Source: Cymbidium sinense
Lineage: Eukaryota > Streptophyta > Magnoliopsida > Asparagales > Orchidaceae
Direction of reading: 5' to 3'
Assembly (NCBI GenBank): GCA_021442155.1
Contig: CM038225.1
Coordinates: forward strand, 81,790,925 to 81,854,924
Length of the DNA: 64,000 bases
Shown: one piece after another, positions 1 through 11,239 of the stretch
Position numbering within the stretch: position 1 is the first letter of the stretch
How the letters are laid out: each line of letters starts with the position of its first letter
Notes under the pieces: generated by a model
What the model saw: the letters and a program-made list of their open reading frames with translations, nothing else
Databases searched by the model: none
Told to the model about the DNA's origin: nothing
Translations under genes and position numbers: made by a program

Positions 1-174
1 TATTTATGTAATTTTTAATTTTCTTCTAGAAACTCCATGTTTGAAATTTGCATTTAAAAATTGAAAGCATGACATGTGAGGTGGTTGAATCAACATAAAA
101 TTTTATTGAACTCTTTATTAGTGTAGGTGGTTGAATCCCCATGTGAGGTGGTTGAATCCACATGAGAGGTCGTC
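1..174. other. Unassigned AT-rich remnant left of the retroelement array
   Basis: No coding signal is visible. The short phrase GGTGGTTGAATC recurs three times (near 79, 126 and 147). The hairpin-type 3' UTR sequence shared with 11240 and 26590 begins only near 175, so this stretch lies outside the recognisable element or is a diverged part of it. Confidence 0.4.
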
Positions 175-1085
175 ATCCTACTTTTGTGTACATGATTGGA
201 TCAAGCCATCAAGGCCCCTTTCAGGTTACACACGTGAGTTAGATTGGATAAAGTCTTTATGACCCCTTTCTAATATCTAGAAAGATACAATTCCCCAATC
301 AACATTCTTTCTAATCATCTAGGAGTAAGTCCCTAGTCAGCATCCTACTTTTATGTATATGATTGGATAAAGCCATCAAGGCCCCTTTCATGTTACACAG
401 GCGAGTTAGATTGGATCAAGTCTTTATGACCCCTTTCTAATAGCCAGAAAGATATAACTACCAGTGGCATTCTTTCCACAATCAAGTAAGGTTGGCATCC
501 TACATAGGTGTAAGTCCCCTAGTTGGCATCCTATTTTGAGGATTGTATCATGTCTTTAAGGACCCCTCTCCTATTTTCAGCTAATTAGGATGGATCATTC
601 CCTTAACGACCCCATCTTATAAGCTAATCAAATAGGAGTAAGTCCCCTTGTTGGCTTCCTATTCAAATTTCTAAGGAAAGGAATCAAGCCATTGAAGGCC
701 CTATTTTCTTGGACTACTTAAATAGGATTAAGTCCATTTAACCCTTGTTTAGTAGTCTAAGTGCTACGGATTAGGATCAAGCATTTCAAGCTTCTTCTCC
801 CCAGCATAGCTTTTGAGGATTGGATCATGTCTTTAATGACCCTTCTCCTCTCTTTAGCTAACTAGGATGGATCATGCCCTTAACGGCCCCATCTTATTAG
901 CTAATCACATGAATCACCCTCCAAAATAAGTATAGGTAAGTATATGCCTATCTTTCACAATGAAAGTTAAAATAAAATTGAAATCCTAATATGGAAACCC
1001 AAGATTATGCTTTTATGTTGATCAATCCGATCAACACCAATATGTGCACTGTATTTTAATCCACTACACATATTGAGGGTCCATT
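175..1085 (+). repeat. Truncated 3' UTR hairpin array of a family A element, with polypurine tract
   Basis: This stretch matches the 3' UTR arrays at 11240-12667 and 26588-28014 module by module, but it has fewer modules. Each module is a short inverted repeat around a conserved loop. It ends in the purine-rich ATTGAGGGTCCATT just before the TGTTG start of LTR1, the position expected of the polypurine tract that primes plus-strand DNA synthesis. No integrase lies upstream within the window, so only the tail of an upstream element is present. Confidence 0.75.
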
Positions 1086-4000
1086 TGTTGAACTGATTAT
1101 TGAATGAGGTTAACATCAATTTGAAATCAATAGGAATTCCTATTCTCAAATAGGAATATCCTAATTCAATGCTTAGGACACCTCACCTAGGGTCCTAGAA
1201 AATCTTTATGAGTTTATTTGGTATAGGTAGAATCAATCCAAACATTCAATTTGGATTAACTCAAATAAATCAAATTAAAACAAAATTAAAATTAATGAAA
1301 GAATCTAAACCCATTCCATTTGAATCAAATTGATCATTTGAACTCATTTGGAATCATAAATAACCTATTTAAACTAAATGGGTTAAAATGAAATGAAATT
1401 TAAAATCAACTCAAATTAAATGGTTTAATCAAATCATAATGCAATTGACCATCAATTTCATTACGGTTTAAATAATAAACTTAAAAATGCAAAGGCTAAA
1501 GTTAAATCAAAATACTTTAAATCAAAGTATTTGGTTGGATTCAAATTCCTAAGCCAATTCAAATGGAATTAAACCTAATCTCAAATTCATTTGAGATTAA
1601 TTTGGGCATATCATACTTTAGTCCAAACTAAGATGATAATAGCATATTTCATGGAAATAATAAAAGCAAAAGGGGAGGGGGGACGAAAGAAAAATGCCAT
1701 TTTCCTAACTTCTTCCCCTCCACCTCTTCATTTGAAACAGGTGGAGGATAAGGAATGAGTATGGTAACAACCCTCCAAAGTTTGCTATCAGCCAAGCCAA
1801 CCAAGGAGGAAAAATATAAAGATGGAACTCATGGCCAAGGGGGGAGGACATATTTAGACCTCTCCTCTTGCAATAACAACCTCTCCATCACCTTCTCCAG
1901 TGAAAATAAAGAGGAAATGAACCATACCCCACCTCCCAAATTATCGGCGAGTAGGAGAATGACCAACACCATTTGGACTGATCCAAGCTTGGTCAAGAGC
2001 CCAATCAGAGAAAGGAGAGTCCAATTTCTTTGGCACACAAGCTATTACTAATTGATCCTGTGACTTGAAAGTGAAGGCAGGTATGCCATTAATGTACTTA
2101 CTTTTTCCATGGAGCTGCTTGATTATTTTCATAGAGATCTTTTCCTTCAATGATTATGTTGCAATTGAAATCATGTGATTTCGTTGCCTAGATCAAAAGA
2201 TATTTGCAAAACAAGTTGGACGATTCTCGGCTCCACAGGAAATGAAGGAGATGAGCTCTCGCGCCATCCAATCCGTGTATTTAGATCGGACGGTCTAGAT
2301 CTAGGTGGACTAGATCAATTTTTGCCCTTAAGGAACCACATAATCGATCCGGACGATCCGGATCATCCGTAATTGCGTGGGCTGACGCTGTGCCATGTGG
2401 GCTCTGTGTGGACCAACCCGTGCGTGCCACATGGCAAAACGCACAACACAAGCGTGTGCCATGCGGCACATGGATCCCGCGCGGGCCCATCACTTAAATT
2501 TTGTTAAAATTAGTTAAATAATGATTTTAAAATTATTTAAAAATCAAAACAATATTAAAAACTTATAGAAAATCAAATATAAATTTGAAAATTATAAATA
2601 AAAGCTCTATGGATTCAACTTGATGAGAGGAATTCAGAGAAATTAAAATCTCCAATTTTTATTGAGTATTTTTTCCTGAATTTGGGTTTAATTAAAAACA
2701 TTAAACCCTAATTGCTCTCAAATTAATAATCTAATTAATTTGAAACTTTGGGGAAATGAAATTAAGCATAAAACACAACTTAGATGAATTTTTGTGGATT
2801 TAATTCTCTGAATTCATAGGAAATAGAAATTTCATATGCTTAACTCTTAAATTAATTAAATTAATTAATCCTTAATGAAGAATTATGGAATTTTAATCTA
2901 ACAACCTTAAATCACCTTAATTAACTTTATTGAACATTAAAACATCACTTAAACTCAATTAAACCTAAAAATCCTTAAAATTGACCTAATTAAGCAATTA
3001 AATGAATTAAATAATTTAATTAAATCAACCTAAACTTAATTAAATCATAGTAAATCAACTAGTTAGACAAAAATTATGAATAACCCATCATTGGAAAGGT
3101 ATTTAAATGAAGAATTTATAAAAAATAAAACTTAACTGAATATCAATAAATTAAGCTTAATTTAGGTTTTAATAAAATAATTAAAACCCTAATTACTCCC
3201 TAATTACAACTCTAATTAAGATAAAACTTTGGACATTTGAAATTGGCATGTAACCCGACTTACCAAAAAATTTTCAACCCCAATTGATTTCTGGATTGGG
3301 TGTTGTTAAATTTATAAATCCTTAGGTCAATGTTAATCAAATATTAGGTTAAGGAAATTGATTAATCCATTAAAATAAATGGTGATTTAAATCAATTTGG
3401 ATCAAACATCAAAAAATTATTAAGGAACTTCTCTAAATACCTTATGTCAATTAAAGTGATCAAATTCAATCTTAGGTTAATGTAATAAAACCTTAGGTTA
3501 ATAAAATTATTAATTAACTTAAACCTTAAACTCTGAATTAATAAAATTTAATGAAATCAGTCATCTCTAATGAATTTAAGAATGAATCTAAAACTTAGGT
3601 CAATTAAATCAGATCAAATAATTAACTCAAGTGCTTTTGGTTAAGCATAATCCATGAACAAACCTAAGGTACTAATTTATATTAATGAAATTAAACCTTA
3701 AGCTTACAAATCCAAAATTTAATAACTTTAGTTAAATTGAATAAAATCAAACTCTTTAAATTAACATAAGCCAAATCAAATGAAACCCACATAGCTTAAT
3801 TTAACATGAAACAAATCAAACAAAGTAATTCAAGGAAATGAAATAATTCAAAACAAATCTAAAAAGAAAAGAAACATAAAACCAATCCAAACATAAATAA
3901 CATCAAAAGGATTAATTAAGATTTTTAAGGATCTTAGTTAGACTTTTGGAAATTTCATTAGGATTTAGGATGTGGAATAAAGTGAGTTTCATCTAAAAGT

Positions 4001-6250
4001 GAAATTCATTCTATTTCTCATTCTTAAAATCCTATACAACTTTAATAAAATAAAATGGAATAAAAATGGGAATTAAATCACTAAACCATTTGAATTGAAA
4101 CCATCCAAAGGTAAAAATTAAACAAAATCAAACTTCAAATTTAAACTTGAACTTAAAGGCTTATTAAAGACTTACCACACAAACCCAACTTCTACACACA
4201 CTAGATTACTTAGGTCACAGACTCTAGATCTAGGTTAGATCATTCTGTGATTTTCTTTTAATATTATATGATATGTTGTGTTCTACTTCACATGCCTTTA
4301 TGGTGTATTGCTTTAGACTGGTTGCCTAAGCTTGTTTGCTCGCTAGACTGGATGGTAGGGCATTCTTTTTAGAATTAACATTATTTTCTATAGAGACTGC
4401 ATTAAAGGGATCGCTGTGATAAATCAGAATCATGAAATTACTTTTTGCTTGTAGGTGCTGAAAATCCCTTAACATAGTCCATAGGACAGGTAGGCTTGGC
4501 AAGCAACTAATGCTAAGCCAAAATTTTAGTGAAATATAAAGTGCTTTGTGTATTTCCTATCATCTATTTTGCAGGACTTATTATTTCTTTTGAATTTTAA
4601 ATGTAAATTTGAGCTTAGAATTAAGTTAGGATCTATGGGGTCTAGGATTAGCATGAGTTGACCAAACTAGGTGAAGGTGCGGTGGTCCCCTCTAGAGCCC
4701 GATAGATGTTCTTGAAGAAGGAGACTTTCTTGAAAAGAATACCCATATATCTAGACTTGTAGTTATAGGCCGGGTTGTATAAGGGCATAACTCAACTGCT
4801 CATTTTTCTTTCTTAGGGTGTATAGCGGTACCTGACTGTATTGGCCATTTTCTTATATAATTTAATTTAGCTAGATTTATTTTGGAGTGCACAATAGAAA
4901 CAACATGCTTTTTCTCGATTTCTTTCTTTCTTGTGTTTGTGCTATGATGAATGCTTGGATGTAAGCTCATAGGATAAACTAAATTTTCTACCCAACTAAA
5001 TCAATTGAAATATAAAAATAAATACAACTCATAATCTTCATATGAAAGCCTAGGTATTAAAGTAAGATAAAATTTGTATCAACCCCTTAGCTGGATGTTT
5101 TGACATCATGCATAAATCATATTGTTTCACTCTTGATTAATGAAGGACTTCCATCTTTGCCATAGAACTTGGGCTTGACCTTTGAGAGCCTATGATGGAA
5201 GTACACTTTCTTCTATTCTGATTTATCTCATAACCTTTTTCTAATTGCATGCATTAGGAATAAATTGTATTCCTATGGCCTGAATGAATCTTGAGTCAAA
5301 ATTTATTAAAATCAGAAAAATATGCATTAGTTAGATGCATCTTCATACCCTACATGATCTTCGGGATTAGGGAGTGAGTCTAGGTTCAGAGATTCCTTTC
5401 CTAAGAATACAACAGCCCAACCATCTTGCATTCATCTGACTTAGCCTCATGGTTTTAAAATGCGCATAGGTGGTGTTAGCTGGTAACCTTCTCCAGGCAT
5501 GTTGTAAGTCTAGAAGAGTTAGGGATAGGTTAGTTCCTTCAAGCGAGGAGATATGTCCAATGATTCCCAAGGATAGAAATAGGTCGATCATCTGACATGT
5601 GTTAGAAGCACCTATCTGAAGCATCCTTTTAGGAATAAGTCTTCAATCTTAGCCATTTCTGCAATCTTATGCTGCTAGAATCAAAGTCCTAGATTTCTAA
5701 GAAAATGACAACTCAAAATATAAAATTAAATCCCAAATTTGAAGCCCAATCATAGGATAGTTGAAATATCTACTAGGTATCCAAGTATCAATAGACATTT
5801 CCTAATCTTTCCCATTTGACTCTTGAAAATAACTCTTTCCAATTTGGACCTCTCTTAGTTGAATTTTCAAAAATCAATCCTTTGAACGCTATCTTAGTAG
5901 TTTTTAGGAATAAGCACTTATTTCTTTAATCGAAAGTATTCTTAGGAAGAGACCCTTCCTAAGATATAATTAACTATAGAGGCTTGCCTTTATAGAAAAC
6001 CATGATCCCAATAAAAAATAAACCTTGTTCTACTTTTCCATGTAATTCAGAGGAAAATACTTTGGTACACGTAAGACCCATTAGCCTTAAGAGTCTTTTA
6101 TTGAAATGATTTAATCCATTATAGGAGAACATGTTTATCTTTTGAGATAATATGTTTATTCTTTAATGTCATATTGGTTCATCTAAATAAAATATTCTTA
6201 AACTCTATGTGGTGTCATTTCTTTTCTCTATTCTAGAGATAACAACAACA
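1086..6250 (+). repeat. LTR1 (5.2 kb), 5' LTR of element A
   Basis: Starts TGTTG directly after a purine-rich stretch and ends in CAACA, 7 bases before the PBS. It is colinear with LTR2 along its whole length and with the first 1.8 kb of LTR3. It is mostly AT-rich, with a GC-richer island at about 2230-2500 and a TATAAGGG-containing stretch near 4778 that is also found in LTR2 (16155); this is a possible but unproven core promoter. It carries about 189 bp (3264-3450 area) missing from LTR2. Two adjacent hairpins sit at 5941-5995. Confidence 0.85.
5941..5995 (+). promoter_or_regulatory. Paired hairpins in the 3' part of LTR1
   Basis: Two inverted repeats stand side by side: CTTAGGAA (5941) with TTCCTAAG (5956), and CTATAGAGG (5974) with CCTTTATAG (5987) around a CTTG loop. 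The same pair, with changed stem bases, occurs in LTR2, in the D LTR and in the E LTR, 160 to 355 bases from the PBS-side LTR end. The function is unknown; a role in RNA processing, dimerisation or packaging is inference. Confidence 0.6.
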
Positions 6251-6257
6251 TATTTTC

Positions 6258-6276
6258 TGGTGACTCTGCTGGGGAA
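6258..6276 (+). other. Primer-binding site, tRNA-Arg type (element A)
   Basis: TGGTGACTCTGCTGGGGAA starts 7 bases after the CA end of LTR1. It matches, with a few changes, the complement of the 3' end of a plant tRNA-Arg (TGGCGACTCCGCTGGGAA as I recall it). A tRNA-Arg primer is typical of Tat/Ogre elements. Confidence 0.8.
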
Positions 6277-6579
6277 TGGTCTCTCTCTCCATCTTTAGAA
6301 ATAGATGATTATTTCTATATGTCGGCAATGTACTAGTGTAAATCACTCATCATGTCTGCCTTTCTTTTCATTGGATACTTCTCCATTTCATCCTTGGTTG
6401 AATTTATACAACATCTAGAAACAAAATCTGAAAGGAAATAAAAAAGAGAGAGCAAGAAAAAAAAATCTTGGCCATATTATTGGATAAAATATTCCTGATA
6501 GGTCAAAAACATATTTTGACCATATTCTGGTTATTTTACATATTTAATAAAATTAATTTTATTTCTAAAACACAGGAAA
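6277..6579 (+). other. 5' leader of element A
   Basis: A 300-base untranslated leader between the PBS and the ORF1 start. It is colinear with 17670-17977 of element B, including a purine run near 6445-6465 that corresponds to the GA microsatellite of B. No ORF of note is seen. Confidence 0.6.
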
Positions 6580-7844
6580 ATGGTTAGCCAATTGATCTTT
6601 GCTGCCACTTCTAGCATTAGCTTTTCTATTGATAGTAGCCGCTTACGTGATGGCTCTATCATCAAATTGGGGCTGGATTTGAAAACCTCAACATTATTCC
6701 CAATGGTGTGACTCTTTCTCCTATTACTGAGGCAACTCAAAAAAGTAACCAACCTATTCTAGACTTTTCTAGAATTTCTTTTCCTGATCCTGTTGATGAT
6801 AGGATGCATACTAGCGAGACTATTGAAAAGGTCCAGCAGGGACCTGTTCAAAAGAAATAAAAGCTGTGAGGCATTTCTAGTTCCATTTAGTAGGTTCCAC
6901 CTCTCCAATGACCAAAAGTTTGAAAAAAAATAGACTCACGAGGATAGCTCTTGAAGCGAGAGATATACATACTATGGAAGATATATATACTTTAGATGTG
7001 AGAGGATTCTCCACCCCTCCTTTCATCAATCCCCTAAATGTAATCCCAAAGTCAACTTCATCAAACCTTACATAGGATTCCTAGATCTTCTTCCTACACA
7101 AAAGAAGATCTATTGAGAGCCATGAAGCATCATGCATCTCAAAATATAGCTAGAGAACTATCAGGAGGACCTGCCACCTTCCATCATCAAAGGGAAGGGA
7201 GGCCAGTCATGTCTGATAGGAGGAATCCTTCTTACCCTGTGCCTATAGTATCAGGATGATATCCTCATTTTGTGCACTCACTTGCATGGAATAGAGACCA
7301 ATCTACTAGGTTAAAAAATGATAGGACTTTTTCTAAGAAAAAGAATAAAAGGGTTTATATTAGGAAAGTCCCTTCTGTTTCTAAGCATAGGATTCCTTCA
7401 CCACCCTTACCTTCTTCACCTTTAAGGAGCTCTTTTATTAGGCCTAGTTTAGATGTGCCTCTATTTTCATCACCGGGGCTTCAGGCTGAGGTAAATTCAT
7501 TAGATATTCAAAGTAAGGGAATGAATTCTTCTCATCCATCTCCATATGTCAGGGAAATTATTGATGATAGTCACTTAGGCTTGGGAACCTTCCTTGAGAG
7601 TACCCCTACATCTCGGGGGAATGTGAATGAATCATCTGAATTAAGGCCAAAAAAAATTGGTGAACCAACGGATGTCATCTTAGACAATGATGATATTCTA
7701 CTCTCTTTATCCAAAGAAAAGATGGAAAACATTATTAAAGAAGATGAAGAAAAAGAAAAATTAAAAACTAGTTCTAAATATTTTGATCATGAGCAAGATG
7801 ACCTGTTGGAGGCTGATTTAAGATTGTCAGTAACACATATCTAC
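6580..7844 (+). pseudogene. ORF1 upstream of gag, element A (broken)
   Basis: The ATG at 6580 opens MVSQLIFAATSSISFS, the same start as ORF1 of element B at 17978. The reading frame breaks several times before 7272. From 7272 it is open to the stop at 7887 and passes through the gag start at 7845. The open part is rich in Ser, Pro, Lys and acidic residues, with a Ser/Pro block (RIPSPPLPSSPLR) and an acidic Lys/Glu stretch before the gag start. Tat/Ogre elements are known to carry an extra ORF before gag, of unknown function. I recognise no domain. Compared with B, 6860-7100 has lost bases. Confidence 0.65.
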
Positions 7845-8372
7845 ATGGTTGACACTAGATCATCTAAGAAAGAGCAGGAAGAGATATAAAAGACCCCTAC
7901 TTTAGCTTCAACTCATCAGGTTATCCTTCAGTCTCAAATGAAAGATGAACAAATTGATTTTATGAGTAAGAATATGGAAGAGATGATTTCTACCATGCAA
8001 TCACTCCAAAGTTTCATTCCATCCATTTCTCAACCCCATCAGATTAAGCATTCAGATTCACTTCATCCTACTGATGATGTGAGGTCCAGTTTGGAAGAGT
8101 ACTGATAGGAGTCCAAACCTGTAATTGTAGTACCTTCCAACACTAAACTAAAGACATTGGTAGAACAACAAGTGAAAGAAGCATTTGTACAACACCACGC
8201 CTCAAAGGGTAGACCATACCCTGAGGAGTTTAATTCTATTCCTTATCCTAAAGGGTTTGTGTCCCCATCTTTCAAAGTATTTGATGGGACTGAAAATCCC
8301 AGGAAGCATTTGGCTCACTTCTGCGCAAACTATTGTAATGCTGGAGGGAGCGATGCTCTATTATTTAGATAG
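7845..8372 (+). pseudogene. gag: gag, N-terminal half, element A (stops and 3' deletion)
   Basis: Gag builds the particle that packages the element RNA. The start is taken at MVDTRSSKK, a common start of plant Ty3/gypsy gags. One frame runs to 8372, interrupted by a stop at 7887 and by two stops near 8104. A Met/Gln/Ser-rich predicted coiled coil (about 7935-8035) is followed by the conserved entry to the gag domain, YPKGFVSPSFKVFDGTENP (about 8247-8303). At about 8366 gag stops abruptly and RT sequence follows, so the capsid core and the zinc knuckle present in element B are missing. Confidence 0.75.
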
Positions 8373-8848
8373 TTAAGATCATTCCAAGGAAGGCTTGCAT
8401 ACCTAAGAAGATTCATATCAAATTTATCTAGAAGGTGTCAACCCTTTGTAGCATTACTGAAGAAAGATTCCAAATTTATTTGGGATTAAAAATGCCAGGG
8501 TGCCTTTGGAAAATCTAAAGCAATATTTAATGAACCGTCTTATTTTGGCTTTCCCGATTTCGGGAACGCCATTAATTCTCTATACTACGGTAATGGATGA
8601 ATCTCTTGGGGCTTTATTAGCTCAGACAAATGAAGAAGGGAAGGAAAATTTCCTTTATTATCAAAGTCACAGGCTTATTCCAATGGAAAAGAATTATCCT
8701 CCTATTGAGAAACATTGCTTAGCCTTAATTTTTTCTCAAACTGAGGCATTATATGCATTCTCATAAGGTCAACCTGATTTTAAGGGTGAATCCTTTGCAA
8801 TATCTCTTGACCCATCCAAGACTGTCTAGGCCTTTAGCATGATGGTCA
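8373..8848 (+). pseudogene. pol: RT C-terminal end and RNase H, element A (frameshifted)
   Basis: After the deletion junction the sequence is the RT thumb/connection (SFQGRLAYLRRFISNLS, about 8379-8430) in one frame. It then shifts to the frame of 8500-8766, which holds RNase H: LILYTTVMDESLGALLAQ (first catalytic Asp in VMDES), the HRLIPMEKNYPPIEKHCLAL stretch, then a frameshift before the HKVNLI strand. The RT fingers, palm and catalytic YxDD are absent. It is colinear with 23725-24240 of element B. Confidence 0.75.
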
Positions 8849-9599
8849 ATGATTTTATTACAATTTGAGATCACTTATATTCCTCTTTGTGTTGTAAAAG
8901 GACAAATAGTGGTAGATTTCTTAGCAGCACACCCTATGCTCGAAGGGTCTCCTTTAAATGATGATCTCCTATACGAACATATCATATCATTGGAAGGTGA
9001 ACCTAATGCCACCTGGGAATTATACTTTGATGGTGCATCATCATTAAGAAGACATGAAGAATCAAATTCATCTATCCTAGGGAAGGCAGAAATTAAGTTA
9101 ATCTTTATAACCCTAGAAAAAGGAATAATGAGATATTCATATCATTTGGCTGAGCCTTGTACAAACAATGAAGTTGAATATGAAGCTCTTATTACTGGTT
9201 TAGAGATACCAGCCCTTATGGAAATTAAAAATATAAAATTTTTTGGGGATTCTCAACTTGTTATAAACCAAGCAGAATCTATAAGGTTTTGCATCCAAAG
9301 CTCTTCAATTATCTTCAATATACAATGAAATTACTTCAAAGTATTCCATATGTAACACCGTGTAGAATATCTCACAAGAAAATTCAATAGCAGATGCTTT
9401 GGTTAAACTAGCCAAAGAAATCACATGCCTAGAAAAAGAATCAATTTCTATAGAAGTTCAAAATCAACTGGTTTTGTCTCCTATAGATTTATACTACATT
9501 AATAGGAAAGAAGAAATGCAAAGAATAGCCACTCTTACTGAAAGTCAAATAGAATGTGATTGGAGGCAACCATTTATTGACTAATTAAGTAAGGGGAGG
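8849..9599 (+). pseudogene. pol: Archaeal-like RNase H (second RNase H), element A
   Basis: A second RNase H that Tat elements carry between the normal RNase H and integrase. The frame from 8849 holds the tether (QIVVDFLAAHPM) and then the fold: Asp in YFDGASS (about 9029), Glu in NNEVEYEAL (about 9164-9190) and Asp in FFGDSQLV (9248). It then shifts, and the fourth acidic residue lies in NSIADALVKLAKE (about 9382-9420). All four acidic residues are present, but the frame is broken at about 9280-9330. A diverged linker towards integrase (RQPFID, about 9565) follows. Confidence 0.8.
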
Positions 9600-10810
9600 C
9601 TTCCTGAAAATAAATCATTAGCAAATCAAATAAAGAAACGTGCTTTATCTTATGCATTAATTAATAATGCTTTGTATCGTAGGTCATTCGACCAAATGTG
9701 GCTTTGTTGTTTAGACAAATCAGAAGCTCATAAGGTTGTGACTGAGATACACTCTGGATTGTGTGGAGCACACTAATTTGGGCCCAAAATGAAATTAAAA
9801 ATTAAGAGACTTGGGTATTATTGGCCATCAATACTAAATGACTGCATGGAGGTTTCACGTCATTGTCATCAATGCCAAGTACATGGTGTGGTATTACATT
9901 AACCACCCAATGTATTACACCCTACAGTTGCCTCCTGGCCTTTTGAGAGTTGGGGTACCAATATCGTAGGGTCTATTGATCCTCCTTCTTCAAAAGGACA
10001 TCATTTTATTTTAGCTGCAATGGATTATTTTTCCAAATAGGCTGAAGTGGTACCACTTAAAGAGGTAAAGGCATATCATGTGCTAAAGTTTTTTCAAGAA
10101 AATATCGTATATCTATTTGGCATCCCTCGATGAATCATATCAGACAATGGCCCATCCTTCAGATCCACAAAAATAACCCACTTTGTGGCTAGATAGAAAA
10201 TTGATTGGAGATACTCGACCATCTATTACCTTAGGGCAAATGGATTGGCTAAGGCATTTAATAAAACATTGGTAAGAAATCTAAAAAAGATACTTGATGA
10301 AAATAAGCACCAATTGCATGAAAAGTTGGTTGAAACCTTATGGGCCTGTCGGACCACATATAGCACGCCAACTCAGTCTTCACAATATGCTTTAGTTTTT
10401 GGGACTGAAGCAGTTCTTCCATTAGAAGTGCAACTACCTTCATTAAGAATATCTATTAATAATAATGTTATGATAAATCAAAATCATAAGATTTTCTTGG
10501 AAGAACTTGATAATCTTGAAGGAAAATGATTGAAAGCTCAACAAGACCTTGAACTGTACCAATCATGTATGGTTCAGGCACATGATAGATTGGTTCATCC
10601 TAGAACTTTCCAAGTAGGAGACTTGGTCTTGGTTCTTAGATGACCAATCCTAGCTCATCGAAGAATCACGAACAAATTCGAGCAAACATGGGAAGGACCA
10701 TTTGTAGTGGAAAAAGCCTATGAAGGAGGTTCTTACCAACTCATTACCTATGATGGTGAATGTCCATTACCACCTATCAATGGACATTTCCTAAGAAAAT
10801 ATTATGTGTA
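9600..10810 (+). pseudogene. pol: Integrase, element A (two catalytic residues lost)
   Basis: Integrase joins element DNA to the host genome. The zinc-binding HHCC region (KIKRLGYYWPS to CHQCQ, about 9800-9880) is followed by the core. The first catalytic Asp is replaced: GTNIVG, Asn codon at 9960. The second Asp is kept in SDNG (10143). The Glu is replaced by Lys in NGLAKAFN (10251). Stops lie at about 9775, 9900 and 10039. The C-terminal part includes VFGTEAVLPLEVQLPS (about 10398) and ends at the stop at 10808. Loss of two of the D,D-35-E residues means this copy could not be active even if the frame were open. Confidence 0.85.
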
Positions 10811-11239
10811 ACTTGTAACTTTTTGCCAAATAAAGACCAATAAAATAAAAGCTTATTTCTCTTTATTGCTTTTGCTTCAACTTGCATCATTTATCTGGAA
10901 TGTTGTAAACTCATTCGCAAATGTATTTCAAAATGACCTTTCTATCACCTTTCAGGTTAGGCTAATTAAGTAAGGATTGAGTTCATGAGACTTTTACTTA
11001 TTAGTCAAAACATTTGAGGATTAGAAATTAAGTCATTTTAACTCCTTTTCCTCATCCATATCACCTGTAGGATAAGAGCAAGCCCTTTGTGGTACTTTTC
11101 CTATACATGACTTGAGATGGGAGAAACCCCTCTGTGGCACCATTCTAATGCCCTTCTAAGTCTAGAGTAAGCCTTCGCGCACCATTCCCATGAAAACTAT
11201 CTTTGTATGTTTGGAGAAAGCCCTTCATGGCACCATTCC
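10811..11239 (+). other. 3' UTR spacer between integrase and hairpin array, element A
   Basis: AT-rich start followed by stretches with GGAT/AAGCCC/GGCACC phrases that begin the hairpin modules (for example around 11060-11240, where AAGCCCTT and TGGCACCATTC recur). It is colinear with 26168-26587 of element B. No ORF. Confidence 0.6.

Noticed and set aside
1829..2038. Minus-strand open frame opposite the LTR1 small ORF (also in LTR2 and LTR3)
   Set aside because: Both strands are open in the same place, which suggests base composition; the minus frame shows only a hydrophobic run without a recognisable family.
6580..10810. Endogenous pararetrovirus (caulimovirid)
   Set aside because: RT and RNase H alone could fit, but integrase, LTRs, a PBS of tRNA-Arg type and a second RNase H show Ty3/gypsy Tat elements; no movement protein is seen.
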